DNA of 25,992 bases from a virus: positions 1 to 25,992 of the IMG/VR virus record IMGVR_UViG_3300011261_000105, one strand, 5' to 3'. Below the pieces are notes generated by a model that was not told the DNA's origin, searched no databases, and saw only the letters and a program-made list of their open reading frames with translations. The position numbers and the translations under genes are program-made. Shown one piece after another: positions 12,799 through 20,708 of the stretch. Within the stretch, counting starts at the first letter, position 1. Each line of letters opens with the position of its first letter.

Positions 12799-12853
12799 CA
12801 AGTAGTTCAACGACAGCGAGTTACGAGTCTGTTCGATGAACGTAGTGTTATGA
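12795..12853 (+). other. attC-like site 7, right end of the array
   Basis: ATAAC (12795-12799), GTTATGA (12847-12853). Arms 12803-12816 and 12829-12844 pair as TA/TA, GTTCA/TGAAC, CGA/TCG and CAG/CTG, leaving G12842 and T12832 unpaired on the right arm and one A-A mismatch. This is one of the cleanest attC-like folds in the window. Confidence 0.75.
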
Positions 12854-12870
12854 ATTAAATGGGATAAATT

Positions 12871-13059
12871 ATGAAAACTTTAGATGATTACGCAATTTCT
12901 GCGATGCAGGGACTTCTTTCAAGTGACGTTTCAGTGTGGGGTACGGTTGAAGAATACGCAGAATGTGCATACGACATGGCAGAAGCAATGATTAAAGAAT
13001 CACGCAAGCGCATAGAATCACAAGAACAACGACACACAGTAGAAACAACAGAGGATTGA
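12871..13059 (+). CDS. hypothetical phage protein (62 aa)
   Basis: A helical protein, MKTLDDYAISAMQGLLSSDV, with ECAYDMAEAMIKESRKR near the end, a pattern common in small phage proteins (Y-x-x-A-x-A-M). It sits between the last attC-like site and the clamp gene and has no attC-like site of its own after it, so I take it as a phage gene rather than a cassette. The TGA stop at 13057-13059 lies just before the clamp start and may couple the two. Confidence 0.5.
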   Translation: MKTLDDYAISAMQGLLSSDVSVWGTVEEYAECAYDMAEAMIKESRKRIESQEQRHTVETTED

Positions 13060-13061
13060 AA

Positions 13062-13484
13062 ATGAAATTTACAGTAACTCAGCATGATTTGAGCAATGCA
13101 ATGCAGTTCGTTGCTAGTGCGATTGAACGAAAATCAACGATGGATATTATGACTAACGTGTTGATCACAACTGACATGTATAGTATTACGTTGTCAGGTA
13201 CTAATACAGAAGTTGAAAAACGTATTACAATCACTGCGAAGGTTGATGAACAAGGCAGTATCACCGTTCCGGCGGCAAAGTTATCTGATTTTGCTAAAAA
13301 CGCAGATAAAGACAAAGACATTAAATTCACGTTAAAAGACACGAAAGGTATCATTAATTCCGGTAAATCTCGATGGAGCTTATCAACACTATCGGCCGAT
13401 ATTTATCCTGAATTCATGAGCGTTGAAGAATCACAATCGCTATCAGTTGAAATCACAAAACTAATAGATGCAATTTCACGCTGA
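13062..13484 (+). CDS. dnaN: DNA polymerase III beta sliding clamp, N-terminal part
   Basis: 140 residues from MKFTVTQHDLSNAMQFVASA, with IMTNVLITTD (compare ILxNVLLxxx in DnaN), ITVPAAKLSDFAK and a YPEF motif, matching domain I of the bacterial beta clamp. The ATG at 13062 has a GAGG site. Translation meets an in-frame TGA (13482-13484) right after LIDAISR, close to the boundary between domains I and II. The same frame carries the rest of the clamp (13485-14141). The clamp rings DNA and tethers polymerase and repair proteins. Readthrough, a split two-chain clamp or a mutation are all possible. Confidence 0.82.
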   Translation: MKFTVTQHDLSNAMQFVASAIERKSTMDIMTNVLITTDMYSITLSGTNTEVEKRITITAKVDEQGSITVPAAKLSDFAKNADKDKDIKFTLKDTKGIINSGKSRWSLSTLSADIYPEFMSVEESQSLSVEITKLIDAISR

Positions 13485-13493
13485 TCAACAACA

Positions 13494-14141
13494 ATGGCTC
13501 AAAAAGACGTACGTTATTATTTAAACGGCATGTTATTTGATGTTAAAGACGGCAAATTAACTGTTGTAGCAACTGACGGACACCGTTTAAGCTGTTATTC
13601 TATGGATACAGATGCAGAATTTGAACGGCAGGCTATTATTCCGCGCTCTGCTGTATTAGACATCCTGAAAATGATCACTAAAGCACCGGACGCTAAGATT
13701 ATTATAGGTCGCGATAATGTCAAAGTAACTGTTGGCAACATGGTTATGTATACAAAACTAATCGACGGAAAATTCACAGATTACAAACGTGTAATTCCGA
13801 GCGACTTAACTATCAATGCTGATATGAATACTGAAGAGTTGCGCAATTCTGTAAAGCGTACATTGCCGCTATCTAACCAATATTTTGCTACTGAGTTTGT
13901 TTTTAATGACGGACAGTTGACGATCAACGCAACTAACACTAACCAAGAAAAAGCCGTTGAAGAAATACCAGTATCAAAATCAGGCGATGACATTTCAATC
14001 GGGTTTAATGGTATGTACGTATCTGATTTGTTAGGTTCAATCGACAGTGAAAATGTAGTGTTTCAAATGAAAAACTCAGCATCAAGCGCATTAGTTGAAG
14101 ATGGTGATTTCATCGGCGTTCTTATGCCGTTGAGAATCTGA
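13494..14141 (+). CDS. dnaN: DNA polymerase III beta sliding clamp, C-terminal part
   Basis: 215 residues from MAQKDVRYYLNGMLFD, with VVATDGHRLSCYSM (DnaN hallmark TDGHRL), KLIDGKFTDYKRVIP (compare KLVDGRFPDYRRVLP in E. coli) and a final MPLRI. This covers domains II and III, including the peptide-binding pocket region. It is in the same frame as the N-terminal part; only the TGA at 13482 separates them. The ATG at 13494 has no Shine-Dalgarno sequence, so production needs reinitiation or UGA readthrough. Together the parts are about 360 residues, normal for DnaN. Confidence 0.85.
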   Translation: MAQKDVRYYLNGMLFDVKDGKLTVVATDGHRLSCYSMDTDAEFERQAIIPRSAVLDILKMITKAPDAKIIIGRDNVKVTVGNMVMYTKLIDGKFTDYKRVIPSDLTINADMNTEELRNSVKRTLPLSNQYFATEFVFNDGQLTINATNTNQEKAVEEIPVSKSGDDISIGFNGMYVSDLLGSIDSENVVFQMKNSASSALVEDGDFIGVLMPLRI

Positions 14142-14149
14142 TAGTATAT

Positions 14150-14171
14150 AGCCCCTAACGGGGCTTTCTTT
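14150..14171 (+). terminator. intrinsic terminator after the clamp
   Basis: AGCCCC (14150-14155), TAAC loop, GGGGCT (14160-14165), then a T-rich tract. The same hairpin with the same loop recurs at 23503-23522. Confidence 0.8.
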
Positions 14172-14194
14172 TTATCTGACTATAGGAACACTAA

Positions 14195-14671
14195 ATGACT
14201 ACATGCGCGTATGATGGAAAAACAATTTCCTCTGATACTATGATGACATCATTTTATATTGAACAGTCTCCATACAACAAGGTGTCACAAACCGATAACG
14301 GATATTGCATGTTTGCAGGAGTTGCGCGTGATTATCAGATCATGCGTGATGCGTTTGAATTAACATTCACTGAGGATGAAAACGGTAACGGAATAAGTCC
14401 TCATGATGTAAATGTTGGAGAGGTTGAAATTGACGAAACGTCTAGCATGGTATTTGTCCCGAACTACGGCGGCGACTGTTGTTTAATTGACGTTGATTCG
14501 AAAGGTTGCCTGCGCAGTTTATGGGTAAGTCCACCAGTATCGATTGGTAGCGGTTCACCTTTCGCTATGGCTGCAATGGTGCTAGGCCACAGCTCAGAAC
14601 GTGCAGTAGAAACAGCCGCTAAGCTTGATATGTATTCCGGCGGTGAAATTAAAACTATAGAGGTTGTTTGA
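14195..14671 (+). CDS. HslV/proteasome-like Ntn-hydrolase family protein
   Basis: A 158-residue protein beginning MTTCAYDGKTISSDT. A threonine directly after the start Met (Thr2, or Thr3) followed by a strand and ISSDT matches the N-terminal-nucleophile proteases HslV and proteasome beta (compare HslV MTTIVSVRR...AGD). The C-terminal half, GSGSPFAMAAMVLGHSSERA then DMYSGGEIKTIEV, matches the G-S/G-x-x-A..A..G.S..EAV..A...D..SGG pattern. Removing Met would expose the catalytic Thr. No HslU-like unfoldase is seen. The start has an AGGA site. Confidence 0.75.
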   Translation: MTTCAYDGKTISSDTMMTSFYIEQSPYNKVSQTDNGYCMFAGVARDYQIMRDAFELTFTEDENGNGISPHDVNVGEVEIDETSSMVFVPNYGGDCCLIDVDSKGCLRSLWVSPPVSIGSGSPFAMAAMVLGHSSERAVETAAKLDMYSGGEIKTIEVV

Positions 14672-14672
14672 T

Positions 14673-16232
14673 ATGAAATCGCCGTCAAACAAGATAGCTA
14701 CAGATGAAGAAATAATAAACGCAGTAAAAGAGCATAAAAATAGAAAAGACGCTGCGAAGTCACTAGGAATGTCTGTTAGAACTATATATAACAGATTGAC
14801 CATGATAAATTCAAGAGGGATAAAAAAAGAAGCGCCAGTGACAAGGCCGAATTCATTTAGCGAAAAGAAAACAAAGGGTGTTAAACGCTATGTTGTCACA
14901 TGCGCCATGTCTAATTCACCCGTAGACACTGGTTTTTTAAAATCAATTAATACGTTTTGCGAATACGAGGGCGCTAAACTGGTAGTGATACCACAAGAAT
15001 ACCAATGGCAAGACCACATTATTGGTAAACAGTCAGTTGAATACGATAGTAAAATATCAGACTTTCTACTATCTACTGATATAGAAGTAAATAGACATGT
15101 GAATATAATGGGTAGTTACCCGTTGCACGCAACACTTGTTAATCCGCTTCAAGGTCTACAACAGGCCGCTAAAGGAAAATCGTGTATATTCGGGCATCCT
15201 ACACGAGCGATGCATACAGTTGCAACCGCTCAGGATAAATTGCCATTGCTTCACTATACAACAGGATCAATAACGAAACCTAGATATACCAGAAGCAAAA
15301 CGGGTAGGAAGTCTAGGGACTTGCACAAATTGGCGGCTATTTTTATCGAGGCTGACAAAGATGAATTTCATATACATGAGTTAAATTACAGTAAAAAGCA
15401 TAACGGATTCCAAATGCTTGACAAGCATTATTCACCCGATGGAATAACAATAAAAAGCATATCTGCATTAGTCACAGGCGATGAACATGCTGCACAATGC
15501 GATCCAGAAGTAATAAAGGCTACATATACAAATAGTGACTCATTGGTTAAAAAGTTAAAACCTGAGTTTGTTGTGAGGCATGATGTTTACGATCATGACG
15601 CAGACAGTCACCACACCAGAAAAAACACTGTGGAACGATTCAAGCGAAGAATAAAAGGCACTAATAATGTAGAGGATGAATTAAAGCTTACTGTTGATCA
15701 TATAGACAATACCACTAGCGGATTTAAAAATATAATTGTCCCTGCAAATCACAATAGTCATTTAGATCAATGGCTTAATGAGTACAACCCTCATTCTGGA
15801 GATCCGATAAACCTTCCAGTATTCCATTATCTTAATTGGGTTAAATTCGATAATATAAGAAATGGTATATATGAGGATTCGTTTAAATCGTACTGCAAAG
15901 AGAATTTAAAATGCTATGACTCTACAATATGGCCAACTAGGAACGAAGAGTACAAGATAAAAGGCATTGTTGTTAACGTACACTCTGACGTTGGTATTGC
16001 AGGTGCGAAAGGAAGTGCAACGTCTTTAGCTGTTGTTGGACAACCAATGATTATAGGTCACTCACATAGGCCAGTGATATTTAAGGATGTTTATCAGGTT
16101 GGTGCATGTATGATGAAAGCAGGATACACGCGAGGATATTCACCGTGGATGATCACGCATTCTGTAATATATGAGGACGGAGAGCGAGCATTGATACATT
16201 TGGTGAATAATAGGGTTAGACTGGAAAAATAG
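14673..16232 (+). CDS. HTH domain fused to a metallophosphoesterase-like protein
   Basis: 519 residues. The N-terminus (about 11-50) is a helix-turn-helix (RKDAAKSLGMSVRTIYNRL). The rest has metallophosphoesterase-like motifs in order: TGDEHAA (269-272), RHDVYDHDADSHH (302-314), VPANHNSHL (356-364, in place of GNHD/E), NVHSDVG (435-441) and IGHSHRP (462-465, GHxH). These would bind two metal ions and cleave phosphoesters. Large phage proteins such as T5 A1 are possible relatives; that is recollection, not a comparison. It starts at 14673, overlapping the upstream TGA region, with an AGAGG site. Confidence 0.65.
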   Translation: MKSPSNKIATDEEIINAVKEHKNRKDAAKSLGMSVRTIYNRLTMINSRGIKKEAPVTRPNSFSEKKTKGVKRYVVTCAMSNSPVDTGFLKSINTFCEYEGAKLVVIPQEYQWQDHIIGKQSVEYDSKISDFLLSTDIEVNRHVNIMGSYPLHATLVNPLQGLQQAAKGKSCIFGHPTRAMHTVATAQDKLPLLHYTTGSITKPRYTRSKTGRKSRDLHKLAAIFIEADKDEFHIHELNYSKKHNGFQMLDKHYSPDGITIKSISALVTGDEHAAQCDPEVIKATYTNSDSLVKKLKPEFVVRHDVYDHDADSHHTRKNTVERFKRRIKGTNNVEDELKLTVDHIDNTTSGFKNIIVPANHNSHLDQWLNEYNPHSGDPINLPVFHYLNWVKFDNIRNGIYEDSFKSYCKENLKCYDSTIWPTRNEEYKIKGIVVNVHSDVGIAGAKGSATSLAVVGQPMIIGHSHRPVIFKDVYQVGACMMKAGYTRGYSPWMITHSVIYEDGERALIHLVNNRVRLEK

Positions 16233-16305
16233 TATTGATAACAACCGCCAAGGATGGTAGTATTTGGTTGTATATAATTCGGGCTAATTAATTTGGACAA
16301 ATTTT

Positions 16306-16542
16306 ATGAAAGTTGATGTTTTGCAAGTAGAGTATGTAAGGATTAAATGGTTTAGATGGTTTAGCAATTTGGTTGATATTTGCACTTTTGATTATGCTGG
16401 TAATGGATATTTGTTACAGATGCGCATTAGTAGAACAAATGCAAAACAGTTTAAAGCTGTACAGATGAAAGGCTTTATGGGAATTGATCACCCTTCATCT
16501 CAAACAGTTGGGTCGCTTTTAGGAATGAATGATGACAAATAG
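16306..16542 (+). CDS. hypothetical protein (78 aa)
   Basis: Unrecognised. It begins MKVDVLQVEYVRIKWFRWF, is basic and aromatic, and ends SQTVGSLLGMNDDK. Upstream is a TATAAT (about 16271-16276) in the gap after the metallophosphoesterase gene, so it may have its own promoter. No clear ribosome site. It lies between two large replication-related genes. Confidence 0.45.
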   Translation: MKVDVLQVEYVRIKWFRWFSNLVDICTFDYAGNGYLLQMRISRTNAKQFKAVQMKGFMGIDHPSSQTVGSLLGMNDDK

Positions 16543-16603
16543 CATTAATATTCAGTGATAGCGTTTGCCGAAATCCACAGCATCAAACACATGGATTCAA
16601 TAA

Positions 16604-19363
16604 ATGAAACAAGATTATACAATTGAAGAACTAAAGGAAAAAGTAGATATAGTTGACGTTGTAAGTAGCTATATTGATTTAAAAAAACAAGGGTCTGAAT
16701 ATGTAGCATGTTGCCCGTTTCATGATGAAAAAACGCCAAGTTTTACAGTTTCACCAAACAAGCAAATGGCTTATTGTTTCGGGTGCGGATGGGGTGATAG
16801 CGCGTTCGGATTTATTAAAGAATACGAAAACCTTACTGATTCTGAAACTGTTGAAGTTATGAAACAAAAGGCAGGAATTGTCGAAGGTAAGGATCGAGAT
16901 ATAAACAATCCCGTAAAACGCGAATCAGTTAAACCGAACGATCCGTCCGATGATTGGCAGGTTATCATGCCTGTTCCTGGCGGTGCGCCTAAGCTAATGG
17001 ACGGCGGAAGAACTATTCCCGTATACAACCCTAAAACTGATAAATCAACGGTTTATAAACCTGAGCAAGGCGGCGTATACCCATACCGTAGTACGTCAGG
17101 TGAATTACTTGGCGCTGTCTTGCGTGTAATTATTAAGGATAAAAAACTAACGCCGACTATTACCTATTGTGTCAATAGTAAAACAGGTGAAGAACGATGG
17201 ACTCTAAAGGGATTCCCTGAGCCTAGGCCGATTTATAACCAAGATGAATTATCAGATAAACCCGTTCTACTAGTTGAAGGCGAAAAATGCGCTGATGCGG
17301 CTAATATGCACGTTGAGAATGAGTATACGGCTGTTAGTTGGCCTATGGGAACGAACTCAGTAGATAAAGTTGATTGGTCACCACTGTATAGCCGCGATGT
17401 TGTAATGTGGGCAGACAATGACGTTAAAGATTATTTGCGTGGCGCTAAAGAGGGTGAAATTAAACCGCAGGATGAACAAAATGGCCGGAAGGCTATGATT
17501 TGGATTAAAAAACATCTTGAGGCAAACGGTTCAGAAGTTACGTTGTTAGACCAGCCTGAAAATAAACCTGACGGATGGGATTGTGCGGATGCGGTTGAAG
17601 AGTCAACACGTTTAATTAGTTACATTGCAGATCATATACCAGTTGTTGAGGTTGAACCTGTCGATGGTGATGCACAGCCTGAAGATGATAACAAACTACC
17701 TCAACAGCATAGAAGCGAGATTGTACCACTTGGATATGACGATGGACGGTTTTACTACTATTCGAAGTATACTAATCAGATCAAGATGTTACGCGACAAA
17801 GAGCACGGCAAAACTGCATTATTAGGACTAGCATCTATTGAGTGGTGGTTGTCTAAGTTCGACAATGGGAAAGGTAAGGTCGATTGGGATGTTGCAGTTA
17901 GCTTCATGATGGATTCATGCCGAATGGTAGGCATTTTCGATAAGCAAAAAATTAGGGGCCGTGGTTGCTGGATTGATGATAGTCGTTTCGTTCTTCATTT
18001 GGGAGATAGATTAATAGTTGATGGCGTTACTGTTGATCTTGGGTCGTTTAATTCAAACTATGTATATCAAGCTGCTGCGCGAAAGAAAGCGCCAGCTAAT
18101 CCTTTAAATGAATCAGAATCTAAAGGATTGATCGAAGCCGCTAAAGCATTTGATTGGGAAATGCCTGCAAGTGCTGCTCTGCTTGCTGGATTTTGCGTAC
18201 TAGCGCCGATATGTTCAAGCCTAGAATGGAGACCACATATATGGCTTACTGGCGGTTCTGGGTCTGGTAAGTCAACTGTTTTTAATTCATTCATAAAACC
18301 AACTATTGGCGACATGGGGATATATAACTCGTTAGAGTCAACATCTGCTGGCTTGACTCAGAGATTAAAAGCCGATGGATTCCCTGTCATATTTGAGGAA
18401 TTCGACCCAAGCGCACGAAAGCGAAGTGATGTAGAAAAAGCGCAAGGGTTTTTTAACCTAATGCGTTTGGCATCTGATGATTCTGACGTTGAAATATTGC
18501 GAGGATCGGCAACGGGTGAGTCTGTGACGTATAACATCAATAGTATGTTTTGTTTAATGGGCATACAGATATGCACAACAGAGCAAGCGATTTTAAACAG
18601 AACAGCTCAACTAGGATTAAGATCAAGGCCGAAAACAGGCGATAAAGAACAGATAGCAGAAAACAAAAAACAGTGGGATAAAGTAAAAGATGTTTTGAAT
18701 AAAACTGTTTATAGTATTGATAATTTATCTGTTAGATTGCTGGCACGCACATTAAGTATGGTTGATATTATACATCACAATATAGGCGTATTTCGTTCTG
18801 CTGCGAACAAACACTTCGGTAATGCTCGTTATGCCGACCAATACGGCACACTACTCGCTGGCGCATACTCGCTAACGTCAGATTGCAAAATACCGGAAGA
18901 CGTAGCATTAAAATATATCGAGCATTACGATTGGACGGTTTATACTGAAGACTCAGAAGATGATGAGTCGCTAATGGCAATGAATAGCATTCTTCAGGTT
19001 CGTTTGCGGGTTGAATCAGAGCAAGCGCCAAGAACGTATACTGTTATTGAAGCAATTGAAGCAGTTAGAGATAAAGGAACGCTATGGAAAGACGTAGACC
19101 GTGAACTTAGACGTTTTGGGATTATATGCGAACATGATTCGTTTATCGTGTCAAACCGTTCAGATCAGATCGAGCGTGAATTGATGGGCCGTCCTTGGGG
19201 TACAAACTGGGGTAAATATCTAAAGCGAATCATTGGCAAAAATGGCGAAAAAACAAACGCTAGCGGGCCTCAGTCGTTCGGTGGAATTAGTAACAGGGGA
19301 ACAATGATACCGTATAGCATCATTGATTTAGAATTGAAACAGCAAGACGAAATTGATTTTTAA
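16604..19363 (+). CDS. DnaG-type primase fused to P-loop helicase-like domain
   Basis: A 919-residue primase-helicase. A CHC2-type zinc finger comes first (CCPFHDEKTPSF about 36-47 and CFGCG 58-62), then a Toprim domain (VLLVEGEKCADAAN about 221-234, WADND 269-273), a linker, and a DUF927/SF3-like ATPase with Walker A GGSGSGKST (550-558), an acidic FEEFD (about 598-601), and an arginine-rich end region around NRTAQLGLRSRP. It should lay RNA primers and unwind or load at forks. Phage genomes often have such all-in-one proteins in the replication module. The start has only a weak ribosome site. Confidence 0.85.
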   Translation: MKQDYTIEELKEKVDIVDVVSSYIDLKKQGSEYVACCPFHDEKTPSFTVSPNKQMAYCFGCGWGDSAFGFIKEYENLTDSETVEVMKQKAGIVEGKDRDINNPVKRESVKPNDPSDDWQVIMPVPGGAPKLMDGGRTIPVYNPKTDKSTVYKPEQGGVYPYRSTSGELLGAVLRVIIKDKKLTPTITYCVNSKTGEERWTLKGFPEPRPIYNQDELSDKPVLLVEGEKCADAANMHVENEYTAVSWPMGTNSVDKVDWSPLYSRDVVMWADNDVKDYLRGAKEGEIKPQDEQNGRKAMIWIKKHLEANGSEVTLLDQPENKPDGWDCADAVEESTRLISYIADHIPVVEVEPVDGDAQPEDDNKLPQQHRSEIVPLGYDDGRFYYYSKYTNQIKMLRDKEHGKTALLGLASIEWWLSKFDNGKGKVDWDVAVSFMMDSCRMVGIFDKQKIRGRGCWIDDSRFVLHLGDRLIVDGVTVDLGSFNSNYVYQAAARKKAPANPLNESESKGLIEAAKAFDWEMPASAALLAGFCVLAPICSSLEWRPHIWLTGGSGSGKSTVFNSFIKPTIGDMGIYNSLESTSAGLTQRLKADGFPVIFEEFDPSARKRSDVEKAQGFFNLMRLASDDSDVEILRGSATGESVTYNINSMFCLMGIQICTTEQAILNRTAQLGLRSRPKTGDKEQIAENKKQWDKVKDVLNKTVYSIDNLSVRLLARTLSMVDIIHHNIGVFRSAANKHFGNARYADQYGTLLAGAYSLTSDCKIPEDVALKYIEHYDWTVYTEDSEDDESLMAMNSILQVRLRVESEQAPRTYTVIEAIEAVRDKGTLWKDVDRELRRFGIICEHDSFIVSNRSDQIERELMGRPWGTNWGKYLKRIIGKNGEKTNASGPQSFGGISNRGTMIPYSIIDLELKQQDEIDF

Positions 19364-19384
19364 CGCTGAACATGGCTAGAGTAA

Positions 19385-19416
19385 TGATATAATACCCCCT
19401 TAATGGGGGGTTTTTT
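19385..19416 (+). promoter_or_regulatory. promoter-terminator-RBS module 2
   Basis: TGATATAAT (19385-19393, extended -10) is followed at once by CCCCC (19395-19399), a short loop, six G residues (19405-19410) and six T residues (19411-19416), then the GTG start at 19417. The hairpin with its T tract would terminate the primase transcript; the promoter lies inside it and the G run can act as Shine-Dalgarno. Confidence 0.65.
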
Positions 19417-20646
19417 GTGGCTAATCTAAATACAGAATTATTAGACGCTGGTGTACGACAGTCGGTGTACATTGAGCGGTATGGCACTAGCGTTTACAAC
19501 GATATGCTGAAGCTGTTAAGGTCTTCTGAGTCATTAGCGCGTGAAGTGTTTGACGAGCGTATAAGTGCAATTTTAGAACTAGGTTACGATCAAGGGCCGC
19601 GAACAACAGCAAGAACTAATCGTTTGATTTCAGAGCTAGGCGCGGCGATTCAAGATGTCAGATACGACAATACTTTTCAACAATTAGAGCTTGACTTACT
19701 AGGCGCGTTTGATGAATTTGCAGATTATGAAAACGAGTTCCAGCTAAAAACCCATAACTCAGCTACTGCAACCGCATTGTCAGGAACACCGTTTCAGATA
19801 AAATTCGATGGCGTTTCGATTGAACAAGTTTTAGGTGTTGCGCTGTCTAAGCCTTTCAGCGTATCAGTTAATGGAGGAACAGCAACTATTGGCGACTGGA
19901 TAAGTGGCATACCTAGTAGTGAGCGAAGACGAATAGAAGAAACGGTCAGTAACGGTGTTGTAAACGGGAATACCACACGCGACATAGTACGTAATGTTTT
20001 CGGTACGGTTAAAGAGCAAAAGTCGGGCGATGGTAACGGTGCGATTATTAAAACCCGCAGAGGCGTTGACTCGTTTGTTCGTACTGCTATCAATCACATA
20101 TCAAGCGTTACACGTGAAGAACTGTATAAGAAAAATAAAGACATGCTCAAGGGTGTTAGGTGGATTAGTACGCTTGATTCACGTACTACGCCTATCTGCC
20201 AGAGTAGAGATAATAATTTATATCCTATCAATGAAGGGCCACGACCACCTGCGCACATAGCGTGCCGCTCTGTAACGTCAGTTGAAGTTAAAACATTCCG
20301 TGATCTAGGCATAGATATTGAAGAGCCAGAAAATAGCACTAGGGCGTATCTAGCAATACCTGAAAAAATGAATGTCACACAATATCGCCGAAAGCTGGCT
20401 AAAGATGGTATAACGAAAGCGCAGCAAGATAAGATAATTAAATCACTGTCAGGACAAACGCAAGATCAAGATTTTTCTACGTTCCTGTCACGTCAAACTA
20501 AAGAATTTCAAGAGACCGTTTTAGGTGTTGAACGTACTAGATTGTACAGAGAAAAAAGCCTATCGCTGAAACAGCTAATAGCACCTAACGATAAATACTA
20601 CACAATAAGCGAATTAAAAGAATTACATCCAGATGCGTTTAATTAG
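19417..20646 (+). CDS. Mu F / SPP1 gp7-type head morphogenesis (minor capsid) protein
   Basis: 409 residues with a GTG start set by the G run of the module upstream. The family signature is clear at about 245-290: VRWISTLDSRTTPICQSRD, then LYPINEGPRPPAHIACRSV, the conserved W-x-x-x-x-D-x-R-T-C-x-x-C-like and P-P-x-H-x-x-C-R-C/S pattern of phage Mu F-like minor head proteins, which join portal and capsid. The N-terminal part is helical. It lies alone among replication genes, with no portal or terminase next to it. Its own promoter module separates it transcriptionally from the primase. Confidence 0.82.
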   Translation: MANLNTELLDAGVRQSVYIERYGTSVYNDMLKLLRSSESLAREVFDERISAILELGYDQGPRTTARTNRLISELGAAIQDVRYDNTFQQLELDLLGAFDEFADYENEFQLKTHNSATATALSGTPFQIKFDGVSIEQVLGVALSKPFSVSVNGGTATIGDWISGIPSSERRRIEETVSNGVVNGNTTRDIVRNVFGTVKEQKSGDGNGAIIKTRRGVDSFVRTAINHISSVTREELYKKNKDMLKGVRWISTLDSRTTPICQSRDNNLYPINEGPRPPAHIACRSVTSVEVKTFRDLGIDIEEPENSTRAYLAIPEKMNVTQYRRKLAKDGITKAQQDKIIKSLSGQTQDQDFSTFLSRQTKEFQETVLGVERTRLYREKSLSLKQLIAPNDKYYTISELKELHPDAFN

Positions 20647-20708
20647 TTGACATAGTAAAACAGTAGTGCAATAATCCCCTGAAGTTAAATAACGACAGGG
20701 GATTTTTT
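20647..20708 (+). promoter_or_regulatory. promoter-terminator-RBS module 3
   Basis: TTGACA (20647-20652), 17 bp, AATAAT (20670-20675), then CCCCTG (20676-20681), a 14-base loop, CAGGGG (20696-20701), A, six T residues and the ATG at 20709. The first G/C arm begins at the base after the -10 box, where RNA would start, so new transcripts may lack part of the hairpin and avoid stopping. Confidence 0.7.

Larger units (their letters stand above)
10702..12853 (+). mobile_element. integron-like gene-cassette array without integrase
   Basis: Seven short ORFs in one orientation are separated by seven inverted-repeat sites of about 60-80 bp with shared boxes: ATAAC at the left, GTTAT at the right, inner complementary arms with unpaired bases, and a variable central spacer. 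In most units the ORF stop codon TAA is part of the ATAAC box, so each ORF plus its site forms a compact unit, as in integron cassettes. No tyrosine recombinase of the IntI type and no attI-like site are visible. In integron terms this is a cluster of attC sites lacking an integrase. The flanks are phage genes (PhoH side, clamp side). Confidence 0.75.

Noticed and set aside
16235-16276. ATAACAACC with GGTTGTAT as another attC-like site
   Set aside because: Arms pair with a bulge, but the inner arms are poor and the right box does not match the GTTAT of the other sites. It overlaps a TATAAT and is better explained as a promoter region.
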